Positions 28,466 to 37,949 are shown, counted from the first letter of the stretch. The stretch: DNA of 64,000 bases from an uncultured Alistipes sp. (GCA_947629705.1 CANREN010000002.1:132226-196225); one strand, 5' to 3'. Notes: generated by a model not told the origin, from the sequence alone. Made by a program: numbers and translations.

Positions 28466-30433
28466 TCACGCGGGCCGTTCCCCGATTTTTTTCACCGTTC
28501 CGTCGGATTGCATCCCGATGAGGCCTCGGTCGATCAGCGTGCGGAGCAGCTCGGCGCTCCGTTCGGGCGGACAGGGCAATCCGGCACACAGCGTACGCGG
28601 ATCGGCTGCTCCGGCATCGAGCCGACGCAGCAATTCGTCGCGCAAAGCCGCATCCGACCCATCGTCCGACGCCGCCCCCGACCGTTCGGCAGCCCGCCGC
28701 TTCTCCTCGCGCCGACGGACCAGGCAGCAATCGCAGATGCCGCACGGCTCGGCGCCCTCGCCGCCCTCGCCGCCGAAATAGGCGTCCAACACGACGCTGC
28801 GGCACCGCGTATCGTTCGACGCATAGGCGAGCATCTGTTCGAACCGCTCCTGCGTCAACGCCAACCGGCGGGCATAGGTCTCGGGAGCAATGTAGAGATC
28901 GGCGCGCGGCAGCCGCTCCTCGTCGAAATAGAGCAGCGGCGAACGGTTCGACGGGATATAGCGGATGACGCGCAACTGCCACAGGCGTTTCAACAGCTCT
29001 TTGACCCGCTCGACCGTGTAGCCGCTCCACGTGGCCAATTCGCCTTCGTCGATCGGCCGGAAATCGGTGAAAATCCCGTCGTAGAGCCGCAGCAGCGTGC
29101 GGATGAAATGGTCGAGATCGTCGCGTTTGACCCGCAGCTTGTAAAGATCGTCGCGGCTGACGCAGAACATGACCCGCGCCGGATGATCCTGCGCATCGGT
29201 GAGGGTCAGATAACCGTTCTGCTGCAACAGTTTCAACGCGCTCTGCACCGTACCGGCATAGAGGTGTTCGTGCGCGCAAAATTCGTAGATATTGAAGAGC
29301 ACCGACGCACCGGCCCCGTCGCCGATGCCGATTTGCAGATAGGAGCAGACGCGTTCGTAAATCTCCTTGACCTGCTCCAACGGCGGAAATTCCTGCTTGA
29401 AACGCCGGACGATGCGGTCGGCATCGTCCGAAGCGACCAACAGCAAGGCATAGGCCCGTTTGCCGTCGCGCCCCGCACGGCCCGCCTCCTGGTAATAACT
29501 CTCCAACGAATCGCACATCGAATAGTGCACAACGAACCGCACGTCGGGCTTGTCGATCCCCATGCCGAAAGCGTTGGTCGCCACCATCACCCGCACCTTG
29601 CCGCACAGCCACTCCTCCTGGCGCGCCGAGCGTTCGGCATGGCCCAGGCCGCCGTGGTAGGCCGCCGCGGCGATTCCGGCCTCGCGCAGCGTTTCGGCCA
29701 ACTGTTCGGCACCCTCGCGCGTGCGCATGTAGACGATGCCCGAACCGGCGACATGCTGCAACAAACGCATCAACTGGGCGTTCTTATCATCGGTATGGCG
29801 CACGCTGTAAGAGAGGTTGGGACGTCGGAAGTCGCCGCGCACGACATGTGGCTCGGCGAATTTCAGCTGGTACCGGATATCCTCGGCCACCCGCGGCGTG
29901 GCCGAAGCGGTCAACGCCAGCACGGGCACGCCGGGCAGCTTTTCGCGCAATTCGGCGATCCGCAGATAGGAGGGCCGGAAGTCATAGCCCCACTGCGAGA
30001 TGCAATGGGCTTCGTCGACAGCGATCAACGAGACGTTCATCCGCACGACCCGCAGCCGGAAGGCCTCGGAGGCCAGCCGTTCGGGCGCCACATAGAGGAA
30101 CCTCACATCGCCGTAGACACAGTTGTCCAACGCGATGTCCAACTGCCTCGGCGAAAGGCCCGCATGAACGGCGACGGCCGGAATCCGAAGCGCCCGAAGC
30201 CGGTCGACCTGATCTTTCATCAGGGCGATGAGCGGCGTTACGACGATGCACAGCCCCTCGCGGGCCAGCGTCGGCACCTGATAGGTCAGCGACTTGCCGC
30301 CGCCCGTCGGCATCAGGGCCAGCGTATCGCGGCCGTCCAGCACGTCGCGGATGATCCGCTCCTGCACCGAGCGGAACTCCGTGTAACCCCAATACCGTTT
30401 GAGAACGGCATATATGTCGACCGGCTGTTCCAT
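28466..30433 (-). CDS. recQ: ATP-dependent DNA helicase RecQ
   Basis: A 655-residue superfamily 2 helicase. Visible motifs are TGGGKSLTYQ (Walker A, about 40), DEAHCISQWGYDF (Walker B/DEAH), LALTASATPRV, and the motif V/VI region TNAFGMGIDKPDVR and YYQEAGRAGRDG. A putative zinc site lies late, near residues 540-570 (CRSVVLDAYF then CGICDCC), followed by a charged linker and a short C-terminal helical end. This late zinc arrangement differs from E. coli RecQ and is common in Bacteroidetes second RecQ copies. The MEQPVDIY start at 30433 lies four bases after a promoter element, which excludes longer frames. Confidence 0.93.
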   Translation of the reverse strand: MEQPVDIYAVLKRYWGYTEFRSVQERIIRDVLDGRDTLALMPTGGGKSLTYQVPTLAREGLCIVVTPLIALMKDQVDRLRALRIPAVAVHAGLSPRQLDIALDNCVYGDVRFLYVAPERLASEAFRLRVVRMNVSLIAVDEAHCISQWGYDFRPSYLRIAELREKLPGVPVLALTASATPRVAEDIRYQLKFAEPHVVRGDFRRPNLSYSVRHTDDKNAQLMRLLQHVAGSGIVYMRTREGAEQLAETLREAGIAAAAYHGGLGHAERSARQEEWLCGKVRVMVATNAFGMGIDKPDVRFVVHYSMCDSLESYYQEAGRAGRDGKRAYALLLVASDDADRIVRRFKQEFPPLEQVKEIYERVCSYLQIGIGDGAGASVLFNIYEFCAHEHLYAGTVQSALKLLQQNGYLTLTDAQDHPARVMFCVSRDDLYKLRVKRDDLDHFIRTLLRLYDGIFTDFRPIDEGELATWSGYTVERVKELLKRLWQLRVIRYIPSNRSPLLYFDEERLPRADLYIAPETYARRLALTQERFEQMLAYASNDTRCRSVVLDAYFGGEGGEGAEPCGICDCCLVRRREEKRRAAERSGAASDDGSDAALRDELLRRLDAGAADPRTLCAGLPCPPERSAELLRTLIDRGLIGMQSDGTVKKIGERPA

Positions 30434-30437
30434 AGTA

Positions 30438-30445
30438 CAAAGGTA
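30438..30445 (-). promoter_or_regulatory. -7 element for recQ (near-leaderless)
   Basis: CAAAGGTA reads TACCTTTG on the minus strand and ends four bases before the recQ ATG. Confidence 0.6.
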
Positions 30446-30498
30446 CGCATTCGACGAAAAATTAAAAGCGAAACGTTCCATTTCTTCCGATAATTCAC

Positions 30499-30506
30499 TA
30501 TTTTTG
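30499..30506 (+). promoter_or_regulatory. -7 element for the Cys/His-rich gene
   Basis: TATTTTTG is 20 bases upstream of the ATG at 30527 and diverges from the recQ promoter. Confidence 0.55.
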
Positions 30507-30526
30507 CATTCGGAAACGTCGTTGCG

Positions 30527-30958
30527 ATGAAACGAACCCGTTACATAGCCTGCTGGCTGCTGGTCGTCTACCTGCTGACGGCCGTCGGGCCCGCCTGCGC
30601 TTCGCTCACCTGCCGGTGCCGGGTCATGACGGCCCGCACGGAGGCGGTCGACGGGCATCATCGCGGCCACGGCTGCTGCTGCCACTCGATCCGCACGACG
30701 CCGGAGCAATCCGCCTGCCTGGCCGCTCCGTGCTGCACCGACCGGCACTCCACGGAGATCGCACTCTACACCGACGGGAGCGATGAACGTCCGGATCGCA
30801 TCGTGCTGCCGGTACTCACGGTCTCGCTGCCGAACGATCCTCCGACCGCTGCGCCGGACGTCTCTCTTACCGGCCGTGCGGCCGACCGTCGCACACCTTT
30901 CCTCTGTCGCGGCAGCATACGCTGTGCAGGGCTCCGCGCCCCGCCCGCGCGCGTCTGA
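30527..30958 (+). CDS. Small exported Cys/His-rich protein, probably metal-related
   Basis: A 143-residue protein with an N-terminal signal or membrane segment (IACWLLVVYLLTAVGPACA). The next 60 residues are dense in Cys and His: SLTCRCR, HHRGHGCCCHS and APCCTDRHS. The C-terminal half ends with GLRAPPARV. This resembles small uncharacterised Bacteroidetes proteins (DUF6769-like in my recollection) found beside TonB receptors and heavy-metal-associated domain proteins, which is the context here. Metal binding or sensing is inferred from residues and neighbours only. High arginine at the C-terminus could be compositional. Confidence 0.7.
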   Translation: MKRTRYIACWLLVVYLLTAVGPACASLTCRCRVMTARTEAVDGHHRGHGCCCHSIRTTPEQSACLAAPCCTDRHSTEIALYTDGSDERPDRIVLPVLTVSLPNDPPTAAPDVSLTGRAADRRTPFLCRGSIRCAGLRAPPARV

Positions 30959-31298
30959 TCGACCGCCGCCGGCCGCCGCTCCCCACCCCTCCCGATCCGA
31001 TCGAAAATCCGGAACTGCGGACGAGCGGAATCTTCGTGTTTTTACTCCACAAAACCGTTCGGCTGTCCCTACACAGGCAGCATATCCGACCATCCATGAA
31101 CGAAAAATACGGCGGGGAGCCTCTCCTCCGCCACGACATACGCCCGACAGCGGTACGGATGCCCGTACGGCAAGCCCGACGAACCGCACATCCGTTTTCC
31201 CTGCGAACGGTGCGGCCGAACCTGCGCGATGATCCGCAACTCGGTTGCAACGGGAATCCGCTGCTTTTGTCTGCGAAAATAATAGAAAGAACGTCATT
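30959..31298 (+). other. 340-base gap upstream of the TonB receptor
   Basis: No convincing gene on either strand. There are two short inverted repeats (GGCGGGGAGCC/ near 31111-31131 and GTACGGATGCCCGTAC near 31153-31168). I see no TAnnTTTG element and no cobalamin box. It may be a long leader of the receptor mRNA. Confidence 0.4.
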
Positions 31299-33629
31299 AT
31301 GAAACATTACGAATCGATCCTCGCCTGCCTGCTCGCGCTCTTCGCCGGCTCGAATCTTCGGGCCCAAGAGCTGCAAGGCACGGTATGCGATACGGAAAAA
31401 CAACCGCTCATCGGTGCGGCGGTCTACTGGGCCGGCACGACCGTCGGCGCATCGGCCGATGCCGACGGCCGCTTCCGCCTGCACCGCGTGAAGGGATACG
31501 ACCGATTGGTCGCCACCTATTTAGGCTATGTCAACGATACGCTGCAGATCGCCCCGGGCGTCGAACGGGCCGACTTCGCCCTGCGGGCCGAAGACGTCGC
31601 CCTGGAAAGCGTTACGATCGAAGGCGATTTGAACGGCAATTATATCAAGCGGGACGGATTGCTGAAGAACGAAACCATCTCGTTCGCCGGACTATGCAAA
31701 ATGGCCTGCTGCAATTTAGCCGAATCGTTCGAAAATTCGGCTTCGGTTACGGTCGGGTACAGCGATGCCATATCGGGCGCCCGTCAGATCAAGATGCTGG
31801 GCCTTGCGGGCACCTATACGCAGATACTCGACGAGAACCGCCCCATCATGCGCGGGTTGAGCGCCCCCTACGGTTTGAACTATACGCCGGGTATGTGGCT
31901 CAATTCGATTCAGGTGTCGAAGGGCGTCGCCTCGGTTACGGCGGGCCACGAAGCCATCACGGGCCAGATTAACCTCGAACACCGCAAGCCGACCGACCAG
32001 GAGCGGCTCTTTCTGAATCTCTATTTGGACGATGAACTGCGGCCCGAGATCAACCTCTCGTCGGCCTTTCCGGTAACCGAAGACCAGAAACTGACGAGCA
32101 TCCTGCTGCTGCACGGTTCGATGGACACCGATGCCCGCAAGATGGATCACAACCACGACGGATTCCGCGACCTGCCGAAAAGCGACCAGATCAATATCGC
32201 GAACAAATGGCTCTACTCGGCGGACAACGGAATGCAGATCCGATGGGGCTGGAAATTCGTGCAGGAGAACCGGTTGGGCGGCATGTACGGATACAAAAAG
32301 TCCATGCGCGACGAGATGCTGTCCGACTGGGACAAACCCGGCACGCTCTACGGCTCGCACATTCGCAACCGCAATGCCAACGGCTATCTGAAGATCGGCA
32401 TGCCCGTAGGCGCGGCGGTCTATGACGAGGAGGAAGCGGACGAACTGCGCTCGAATATCGCGTTCGTCGCCGACTTCGACCACTTCGACGAGGATGCCTG
32501 CTTCGGGCTGAACGACTACACGGGCAACGAAAACTCGCTGTCGGTCAACTTGATGTACAACCACTATTTCACGCACCGGTCGTCATTCATCGTCGGTGTA
32601 CAGGGTCATTTGCAGTACTTCCGCGAAAATCTGGAAAACCGCACCCCCTGGATCGCCGACGATCCGCAACGCACCTGCCATTTCGACCGCAACGAGCGCG
32701 AAGCCGGCGCCTATGCGGAGTACACCTACTCCGTCAAGGATAAATTTTCGATCGTGGCGGGCATTCGCGGCGATTACAACCGCTATTACGACCGCTTCTT
32801 CGTTACGCCGCGCGGCCACCTGCGGTGGAATATCACCCCGTCGACCACACTGCGGGCATCGGCCGGTTTGGGCTACCGCTCGACCAACCTCCTCACCGAC
32901 AATATCGGCGCATTGGCCACAGGGCGGCGCATCGGATTCTTGGGCACGGATTTCGCAGGGCTCGACCGCATGGAGAAGGCGCTCACCGTAGGCGGCAGTC
33001 TGACACAGACGTTCAAACTCGTGCGCGAAGACGATGCGACGTTGAGTTTCGACCTCTTCCGCACGCAATTCGACCATTCGGTGGTAACCGACCAGGAGTA
33101 CGATCCGACGGCGATCCTGTTCTACGGTTCGGACGGCCGCAGCTACACGGACACCTATCAGATCGACTTCACGTGGACGCCGGTCGACCGGTTCGACATT
33201 TTCGCGACGTTCCGCTACACGGACAGCGAGATGACCATCGAACGTCCCGACGGCACGGCAGCGCACGTCGAACGGCCGTTGGTAAGCGAATACAAAACGC
33301 TGCTCAATCTCCAGTACGCCACGAAGTTCCGCCGGTGGGTATTCGATGCGACGGCGCAGCTCAACGGCCCCATGCGCATCCCGACGCAGACGGGCGATCC
33401 GGCCGACACCTACTGGTCGCCGCGCTACCCGATCTTCTTCGCGCAGGTAACCCGCAAACTCGGCAAATTCGACCTCTACGTGGGCTGCGAGAATATCGGC
33501 GACTACCGGCAGCACGATCCGATTCTGCATGCCGACGCCCCCTTCTCGACGGGATTCAACTCGATGAATGTCTGGGGGCCGCTCATGGGCCGCAAGTTTT
33601 ATTTCGGATTGCGGTTCAACCTGTATTAG
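31299..33629 (+). CDS. TonB-dependent outer-membrane receptor
   Basis: A 776-residue receptor with a signal peptide ending in LRAQ, a carboxypeptidase-regulatory-like beta domain (about 23-105, ELQGTVCDTEKQPLIGAAVYW), a plug (SVTVGYSDAISGARQIKMLGLAGTYTQILDENRPIMRG, about 150-230) and a C-terminal 22-strand barrel ending GRKFYFGLRFNLY. The plug subtype is the one I associate with receptors near HMA proteins rather than SusC glycan receptors, and no SusD partner is present. With an upstream Cys/His-rich protein and a downstream HMA protein, import of a metal or metallophore is the best inference. The last codons and the following hairpin are partly duplicated downstream. Confidence 0.92.
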   Translation: MKHYESILACLLALFAGSNLRAQELQGTVCDTEKQPLIGAAVYWAGTTVGASADADGRFRLHRVKGYDRLVATYLGYVNDTLQIAPGVERADFALRAEDVALESVTIEGDLNGNYIKRDGLLKNETISFAGLCKMACCNLAESFENSASVTVGYSDAISGARQIKMLGLAGTYTQILDENRPIMRGLSAPYGLNYTPGMWLNSIQVSKGVASVTAGHEAITGQINLEHRKPTDQERLFLNLYLDDELRPEINLSSAFPVTEDQKLTSILLLHGSMDTDARKMDHNHDGFRDLPKSDQINIANKWLYSADNGMQIRWGWKFVQENRLGGMYGYKKSMRDEMLSDWDKPGTLYGSHIRNRNANGYLKIGMPVGAAVYDEEEADELRSNIAFVADFDHFDEDACFGLNDYTGNENSLSVNLMYNHYFTHRSSFIVGVQGHLQYFRENLENRTPWIADDPQRTCHFDRNEREAGAYAEYTYSVKDKFSIVAGIRGDYNRYYDRFFVTPRGHLRWNITPSTTLRASAGLGYRSTNLLTDNIGALATGRRIGFLGTDFAGLDRMEKALTVGGSLTQTFKLVREDDATLSFDLFRTQFDHSVVTDQEYDPTAILFYGSDGRSYTDTYQIDFTWTPVDRFDIFATFRYTDSEMTIERPDGTAAHVERPLVSEYKTLLNLQYATKFRRWVFDATAQLNGPMRIPTQTGDPADTYWSPRYPIFFAQVTRKLGKFDLYVGCENIGDYRQHDPILHADAPFSTGFNSMNVWGPLMGRKFYFGLRFNLY

Positions 33630-33815
33630 CAGTTGCGGGGCGAACCTTTTCCCCGCAATCCGAAATAAACCGTGCAGACAATCCCTCCAAACCTCCCTTT
33701 GAAAAGGGAGGCTTATCGAAGGGGAGCGTTGCGGTTCAACCTGTATTAGCAGTTGCGGGGCAAGGTGCAGCCTTAATTAGCGGGGCCGAACCATTCCCCC
33801 GCAATCCGAAATGCC
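33609..33815 (+). repeat. Partial tandem duplication of the receptor gene tail and its hairpin
   Basis: A 33-base block starting TTGCGGTTCAACCTG at 33609-33641 recurs exactly at 33729-33761 (offset 120). It includes the last receptor codons, the TAG stop and the first arm of a GCGGGG...CCCCGC hairpin. The second arm with CAATCCGAAAT is also present twice (about 33651-33666 and 33796-33811). A CCTCCCTTTGAAAAGGGAGG hairpin lies between. The second copy cannot be translated as part of the receptor. Confidence 0.85.
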
Positions 33816-33846
33816 GCAATAGAACACCTTAAACACTTTTAATACG

Positions 33847-34161
33847 ATGAAAAAACTGATTGTATGCTGCTTGGTCGCCCTGATGGGTATGGGCACCAGC
33901 ACGGCCGCCGGGGCCGACGAGCAAAAGACCGGCACCAAAACGACGGTATTCGCAACGGACATCCACTGCGAGCATTGCGCCGACAAAATCATGAACAACG
34001 TACCGGCGCTCGGCAAGGGAATCAAGGACGTGCAGATCGACGTGCCGACCAAGGAGGTAACGGTCGTTTACGACGCCTCGAAAAATTCGGACGAAAACAT
34101 CGTCAAGGGATTCGCCAAGCTGAAGGTCAAGGCCGAGCCGAAACCCGCCGCGAAAAAATAG
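33847..34161 (+). CDS. Exported heavy-metal-associated (HMA) domain protein
   Basis: A 104-residue protein with a signal peptide (to about residue 23) and a single HMA fold: TDIHCEHCADKIMNN with metal ligands Cys41 and Cys44, then VPALGKGIKDVQIDVPTKEVTVVYDASK. The tail is Lys/Pro/Ala-rich. Such proteins bind Cu(I) or other soft metals, here in the periplasm. It follows the TonB receptor, separated by the duplicated tail region, and is closed by a strong terminator. The likely role is to receive or buffer a metal imported by the receptor. Confidence 0.88.
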   Translation: MKKLIVCCLVALMGMGTSTAAGADEQKTGTKTTVFATDIHCEHCADKIMNNVPALGKGIKDVQIDVPTKEVTVVYDASKNSDENIVKGFAKLKVKAEPKPAAKK

Positions 34162-34190
34162 TCCGGCGCCGAACGCCACACTTGCAAACG

Positions 34191-34225
34191 AAGAGCTCCG
34201 CACTTTTCGGTGCGGAGCTCTTTCA
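34191..34225. terminator. Hairpin terminator after the HMA gene
   Basis: Perfect 13-base arms (34191-34203, 34210-34222) with a TTTTCG loop and a short T-rich edge. It lies between the convergent HMA and yidC genes. Confidence 0.8.
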
Positions 34226-34302
34226 TTAAGGGACGGGGCGGGGTCGTTCCGGCCCGGCATTACGTTCCGGCCCGCCGCTCCGACCGAATCCCCCGTCTTT
34301 CC

Positions 34303-36243
34303 TTACCGCCGCCGCGCTCGCTGCTGCGCCTCCTGCTGGCGGAGCAGCTCCTCGTAACGCTGCTGGAACTTCGATTTCCTGCCGTTCGACTTCTTCGCCG
34401 CCGCGGCCGCCATGATCGCCTGAATCTTTTCGTCGCTGACGAACCGGCGCGTAATCAACGTCTGGGCGATGGTGAAGAGGTTGAACAACAGATAGTAGTA
34501 GCACAGACCGCTCGAATAGTCGTTGAACCAGCAAAGCATCATCAACGGCATGAAATAGAGCATCATGAACTTCATGCCGGCCATCTGCGGCTGCGACGAG
34601 GCGGACTGCTGGTAGCTGTAATAGGAGTACCCGAAAGTCGAAAGCGCCATCAACAGGGCGAACAACGACACATGGTCGCCGTAGAACGGAATCGAGAACG
34701 GCAGGTTCAAGATACTGTCGTAGGACGAAAGGTCGTCCGACCACCAGAATGCCTGCCCTCGCAACTCGATGGACGACGGGAAGAAACGGAACAACGCGAT
34801 CAAAATCGGCAACTGGAGCAGCATCGGAATACAGCCGCTCAACGGGTTGATGCCGGCCTTGCGCTGCAGCTCCAGCGTCGCCTGCTGCCGTTTCATGGCA
34901 TCCTCCTGTTTGGGATACTTCTTCGCCAGCTCGTCCATCTGCGGCTTGATGAGGCGCATCTTGGCCATCGAGACGTAGCTCCTGTAGGTGATCGGCGAGA
35001 GCACCAATTTCACTAACACGACGAGAATCAGGATGATGATGCCGAAATTCGAAATATAGTTGCGCAGGAAATCGAAGACCGGAATGACCACCCAGCGGTT
35101 GATCCAGCCGAAGATGCCCCACCCCAGCGGCACGAGCCGTTCGAGGCAAAGGTCATCGACGCCATCGACCGTGACCTTGCGCAGGATGGAGTACTTATTG
35201 GGGCCGAAGTAAAAGGCGAAATCATAGGCCTCGGTCTGCGGCGTATAGGGCACGGTCATGCGGGCCGAATAGTATTTGATGAACCCCGAATCGGGCCGGG
35301 CCGTTTCGAACGAAAGATTCGCCGAAGCGACGTTCTGCGGCGCGATGAAGACCGACGAAAAATACTGCTGTTTGAAAGCCACCCAATTCACCGACGTGGC
35401 GATCTCTGCGGATTTCGCACCGTCGCTCATACCCAACTCCTCGACGGATTGTTCGTCGGGAAACCGGTACGCAAGCGTCGTGTACATGTTTTCGTTCTTG
35501 AAGCCGCGTTCGTTCCGGTAGGAGGTGTTCGACCAGTCGATGCCGAAGGTCGTCTGATTGGCCATCTGCGGCGCCATGCCGACCAACTGCACGTCGAAAT
35601 CGACCAAATAATTCTCCGCCAGCGATTCACCGTTGCGCAGCGTATAGCGATAGACCAGGGCGGCGCCGTCGGCCACGTCGAGCCGCATCGCAACGGTCTG
35701 CGAGCCGTCCGGAAGCTCCTCCACGGAGGGCGCCGCGAAGGTGTAGTCCATCGTATTGACGGGAATGTTGTTCAATCCATGCCGCAGATAGAAAGTCAAG
35801 CCGAATCGGGCCGTTGCGGGATCGAACAGCTCCACCGCTTCGTGCCGTTCGCCGCGCGGGGCGTATTTGGTGTAATCCTTGAGCGTTACGCCGATGATCC
35901 GGCCGCCGCGCGTCGAAAAGCGCACGGTCATCACCTCGTTCTCGATCGCGAACTCTTCGGGCTGCGCCTCCGCGGCGGCCGCCAACGAGGCGCCCACCAC
36001 CGTTTCGAGCCTTGCCGACGCCGGCGAATCGGCTGCAGCGGGACGCGGAGCCGCGAGCTCGGTCGAATCGGCCGCCGCGACGGGAGCGACCTGCGCTGCC
36101 TGCGCCGCGGCCACTGAATCCTGGTAAGCCTGCCACTCGGCCATCTCCGTTTGGTAACGTTTTTGTTCTTTGCCGTTGAAGTAGACGAACCCCACGAAGA
36201 GCACGCCCACCACAACGATCCCTATGATCGATTTCTTATCCAT
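34303..36243 (-). CDS. yidC: Membrane protein insertase YidC
   Basis: YidC inserts and folds inner-membrane proteins, with or without Sec. The 646-residue Gram-negative form starts with TM1 (IIGIVVVGVLFVGFVYFNG), has an Ala/Ser-rich linker, a large periplasmic beta domain (about 75-350) and the conserved insertase core at the C-terminal end (LSPITYRSYVSMAKMRLIKPQM, INPLSGCIPMLLQLPILIALFRFFP, YYYLLFNLFTIAQTLITRRF). The tail is basic. It is 7 bases downstream of pyrG on the minus strand. Confidence 0.96.
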   Translation of the reverse strand: MDKKSIIGIVVVGVLFVGFVYFNGKEQKRYQTEMAEWQAYQDSVAAAQAAQVAPVAAADSTELAAPRPAAADSPASARLETVVGASLAAAAEAQPEEFAIENEVMTVRFSTRGGRIIGVTLKDYTKYAPRGERHEAVELFDPATARFGLTFYLRHGLNNIPVNTMDYTFAAPSVEELPDGSQTVAMRLDVADGAALVYRYTLRNGESLAENYLVDFDVQLVGMAPQMANQTTFGIDWSNTSYRNERGFKNENMYTTLAYRFPDEQSVEELGMSDGAKSAEIATSVNWVAFKQQYFSSVFIAPQNVASANLSFETARPDSGFIKYYSARMTVPYTPQTEAYDFAFYFGPNKYSILRKVTVDGVDDLCLERLVPLGWGIFGWINRWVVIPVFDFLRNYISNFGIIILILVVLVKLVLSPITYRSYVSMAKMRLIKPQMDELAKKYPKQEDAMKRQQATLELQRKAGINPLSGCIPMLLQLPILIALFRFFPSSIELRGQAFWWSDDLSSYDSILNLPFSIPFYGDHVSLFALLMALSTFGYSYYSYQQSASSQPQMAGMKFMMLYFMPLMMLCWFNDYSSGLCYYYLLFNLFTIAQTLITRRFVSDEKIQAIMAAAAAKKSNGRKSKFQQRYEELLRQQEAQQRARRR

Positions 36244-36250
36244 CTACCAG

Positions 36251-37870
36251 CTATTTCTCGTTTTTATACCTCAACGCCGCCTGCACGAACGCCACGAACA
36301 ACGGCGACGGACGCTGCACGGTGCTCTTGTACTCGGGATGATACTGCGTGCCGACGAACCACGGATGCGACGGCACCTCGATCACCTCGACCAATCCGGT
36401 ATCGGGATTGACGCCTGCGGCCTGCATACCGGCCGCCTCGAACTGCGCAAGGTAGTCGTTGTTGAACTCGTAGCGATGGCGATGCCGCTCCGAAATGTTC
36501 AGTTTGCCGTAGGCCTCGGCCGCCTTCGTGCCCTTGCGCAGCGTGCAGGAGTAGGCCCCCAAACGCATCGTGCCGCCCTTGGCCGTAATGCCCTTCTGCT
36601 CCTCCATCAGGTCGATGACCGGATGAGCCGTCTGCTCCATCTCGCTCGAATCGGCGTCCGCCAGCCCCAGCACATTGCGGGCGAACTCGATGACGGCGCA
36701 CTGCATACCTAAACAGATGCCCAGGAACGGGATATTGTTCACGCGGGCGAAATGCACCGCCTCGATCTTCCCCTCGATGCCACGGTTGCCGAACCCGGGA
36801 GCAACTAAAATACCGGCCATCGAACCGAGTTTGTCGGCGACGTTCTCGCGCGTCAGCTTTTCGGAGTTGACATAACGCAGCTTCACCTTGCAATCGTTGA
36901 CCGCACCGGCGTGGATGAACGATTCGCTGATCGATTTGTAGGCATCCGGCAATTCGGTGTACTTGCCGACCAGCGCGATTTCGATCTTCTTCGACGGATG
37001 TTTGATCTTTTCGACGAAAGCGCGCCAGGCATCCATGTCGGGCTCCTGCTCCGACGGCAGGTTCAGTTTGTCCAGCACGACCTCGTCGAGGTGCTGTTCG
37101 TGCATTCGCAGAGGCACTTCGTAGATGGTCGGCACGTCGATGGATTCCATCACGGCATTGGCGTCGACGTTGCAGAACAGGGCCACCTTGCGGCGCAGCG
37201 CGAGCGTCAACGGATGCTCCGTGCGCAAAACGAGGATATCGGGCTGCAAACCGTTTTCCAGGAGGGCCTTGACCGAGTGCTGCGTCGGTTTGGTTTTCAA
37301 TTCGCCCGAAGCGGCCATATAGGGGATCAGCGTCAGATGCACCAACGCCGTACTGCGGTAACCGAGCTGGTAGCGCAGCTGACGCACCGATTCGATGAAG
37401 GGCAGCGACTCGATGTCGCCCACCGTACCGCCGATTTCGGTGATGATAATGTCGTACTCCTTGCGCTGGGCCAGCAGCTGGATGCGCCGTTTGATTTCGT
37501 CCGTAATGTGCGGGATGACCTGCACGGTCTTGCCCAAATATTCGCCCTTGCGCTCCTTCTCGATGACGCTTTTATAGATTTTGCCCGTCGTAACGTTGTT
37601 GGCCTTCGACGTCGGCTGGTTCGTAAACCGTTCGTAGTGGCCGAGATCGAGGTCGGTTTCGGCGCCGTCCTCCGTAACGTAGCATTCGCCGTGTTCGTAG
37701 GGGTTGAGCGTTCCGGGGTCGACGTTGATATACGGGTCGAGCTTCTGGATGGTTACCGAATAGCCCCGGGCCTGCAACAGACGGGCGATCGAGGCCGAAA
37801 TGATTCCCTTGCCGAGCGACGAGGCGACGCCGCCCGTTACGAATATGTACTTGGGTTTCGTAAGTTTCAT
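36251..37870 (-). CDS. pyrG: CTP synthase
   Basis: It aminates UTP to CTP with glutamine-derived ammonia. The 539-residue protein has the amidoligase domain (KYIFVTGGVASSLGKGI, LDPYINVDPGTLNPYEHGE, ITEIGGTVGDIESLPF) and the class I glutaminase domain with PGFGNRGIEGK, the nucleophile Cys in GICLGMQ, and the His-Glu pair in FVGTQYHPEYKS. The length is canonical. It precedes yidC in a two-gene unit. Confidence 0.97.
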   Translation of the reverse strand: MKLTKPKYIFVTGGVASSLGKGIISASIARLLQARGYSVTIQKLDPYINVDPGTLNPYEHGECYVTEDGAETDLDLGHYERFTNQPTSKANNVTTGKIYKSVIEKERKGEYLGKTVQVIPHITDEIKRRIQLLAQRKEYDIIITEIGGTVGDIESLPFIESVRQLRYQLGYRSTALVHLTLIPYMAASGELKTKPTQHSVKALLENGLQPDILVLRTEHPLTLALRRKVALFCNVDANAVMESIDVPTIYEVPLRMHEQHLDEVVLDKLNLPSEQEPDMDAWRAFVEKIKHPSKKIEIALVGKYTELPDAYKSISESFIHAGAVNDCKVKLRYVNSEKLTRENVADKLGSMAGILVAPGFGNRGIEGKIEAVHFARVNNIPFLGICLGMQCAVIEFARNVLGLADADSSEMEQTAHPVIDLMEEQKGITAKGGTMRLGAYSCTLRKGTKAAEAYGKLNISERHRHRYEFNNDYLAQFEAAGMQAAGVNPDTGLVEVIEVPSHPWFVGTQYHPEYKSTVQRPSPLFVAFVQAALRYKNEK

Positions 37871-37949
37871 TGCAATGCGTATCGTTATTATTAAGCCATT
37901 CTATCCATGCGTGTACCTTCGGCCGCAAGCCTCGATCCGTTTCGGAGCT

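Noticed and set aside
27843..29612. Extended frame of the DEDD exonuclease over recQ
   Set aside because: The upstream part is antisense-like, arginine-rich sequence inside recQ in another frame. The promoter at 28444-28451 defines the short gene.
28466..31297. Extended recQ frame beginning about 290 codons upstream
   Set aside because: The extension crosses the recQ promoter and the divergent Cys/His-rich gene and has no helicase homology. The MEQPVDIY start is normal.
31245..31298. Upstream in-frame start for the TonB receptor
   Set aside because: The 18 extra residues are polar and would precede the signal peptide.
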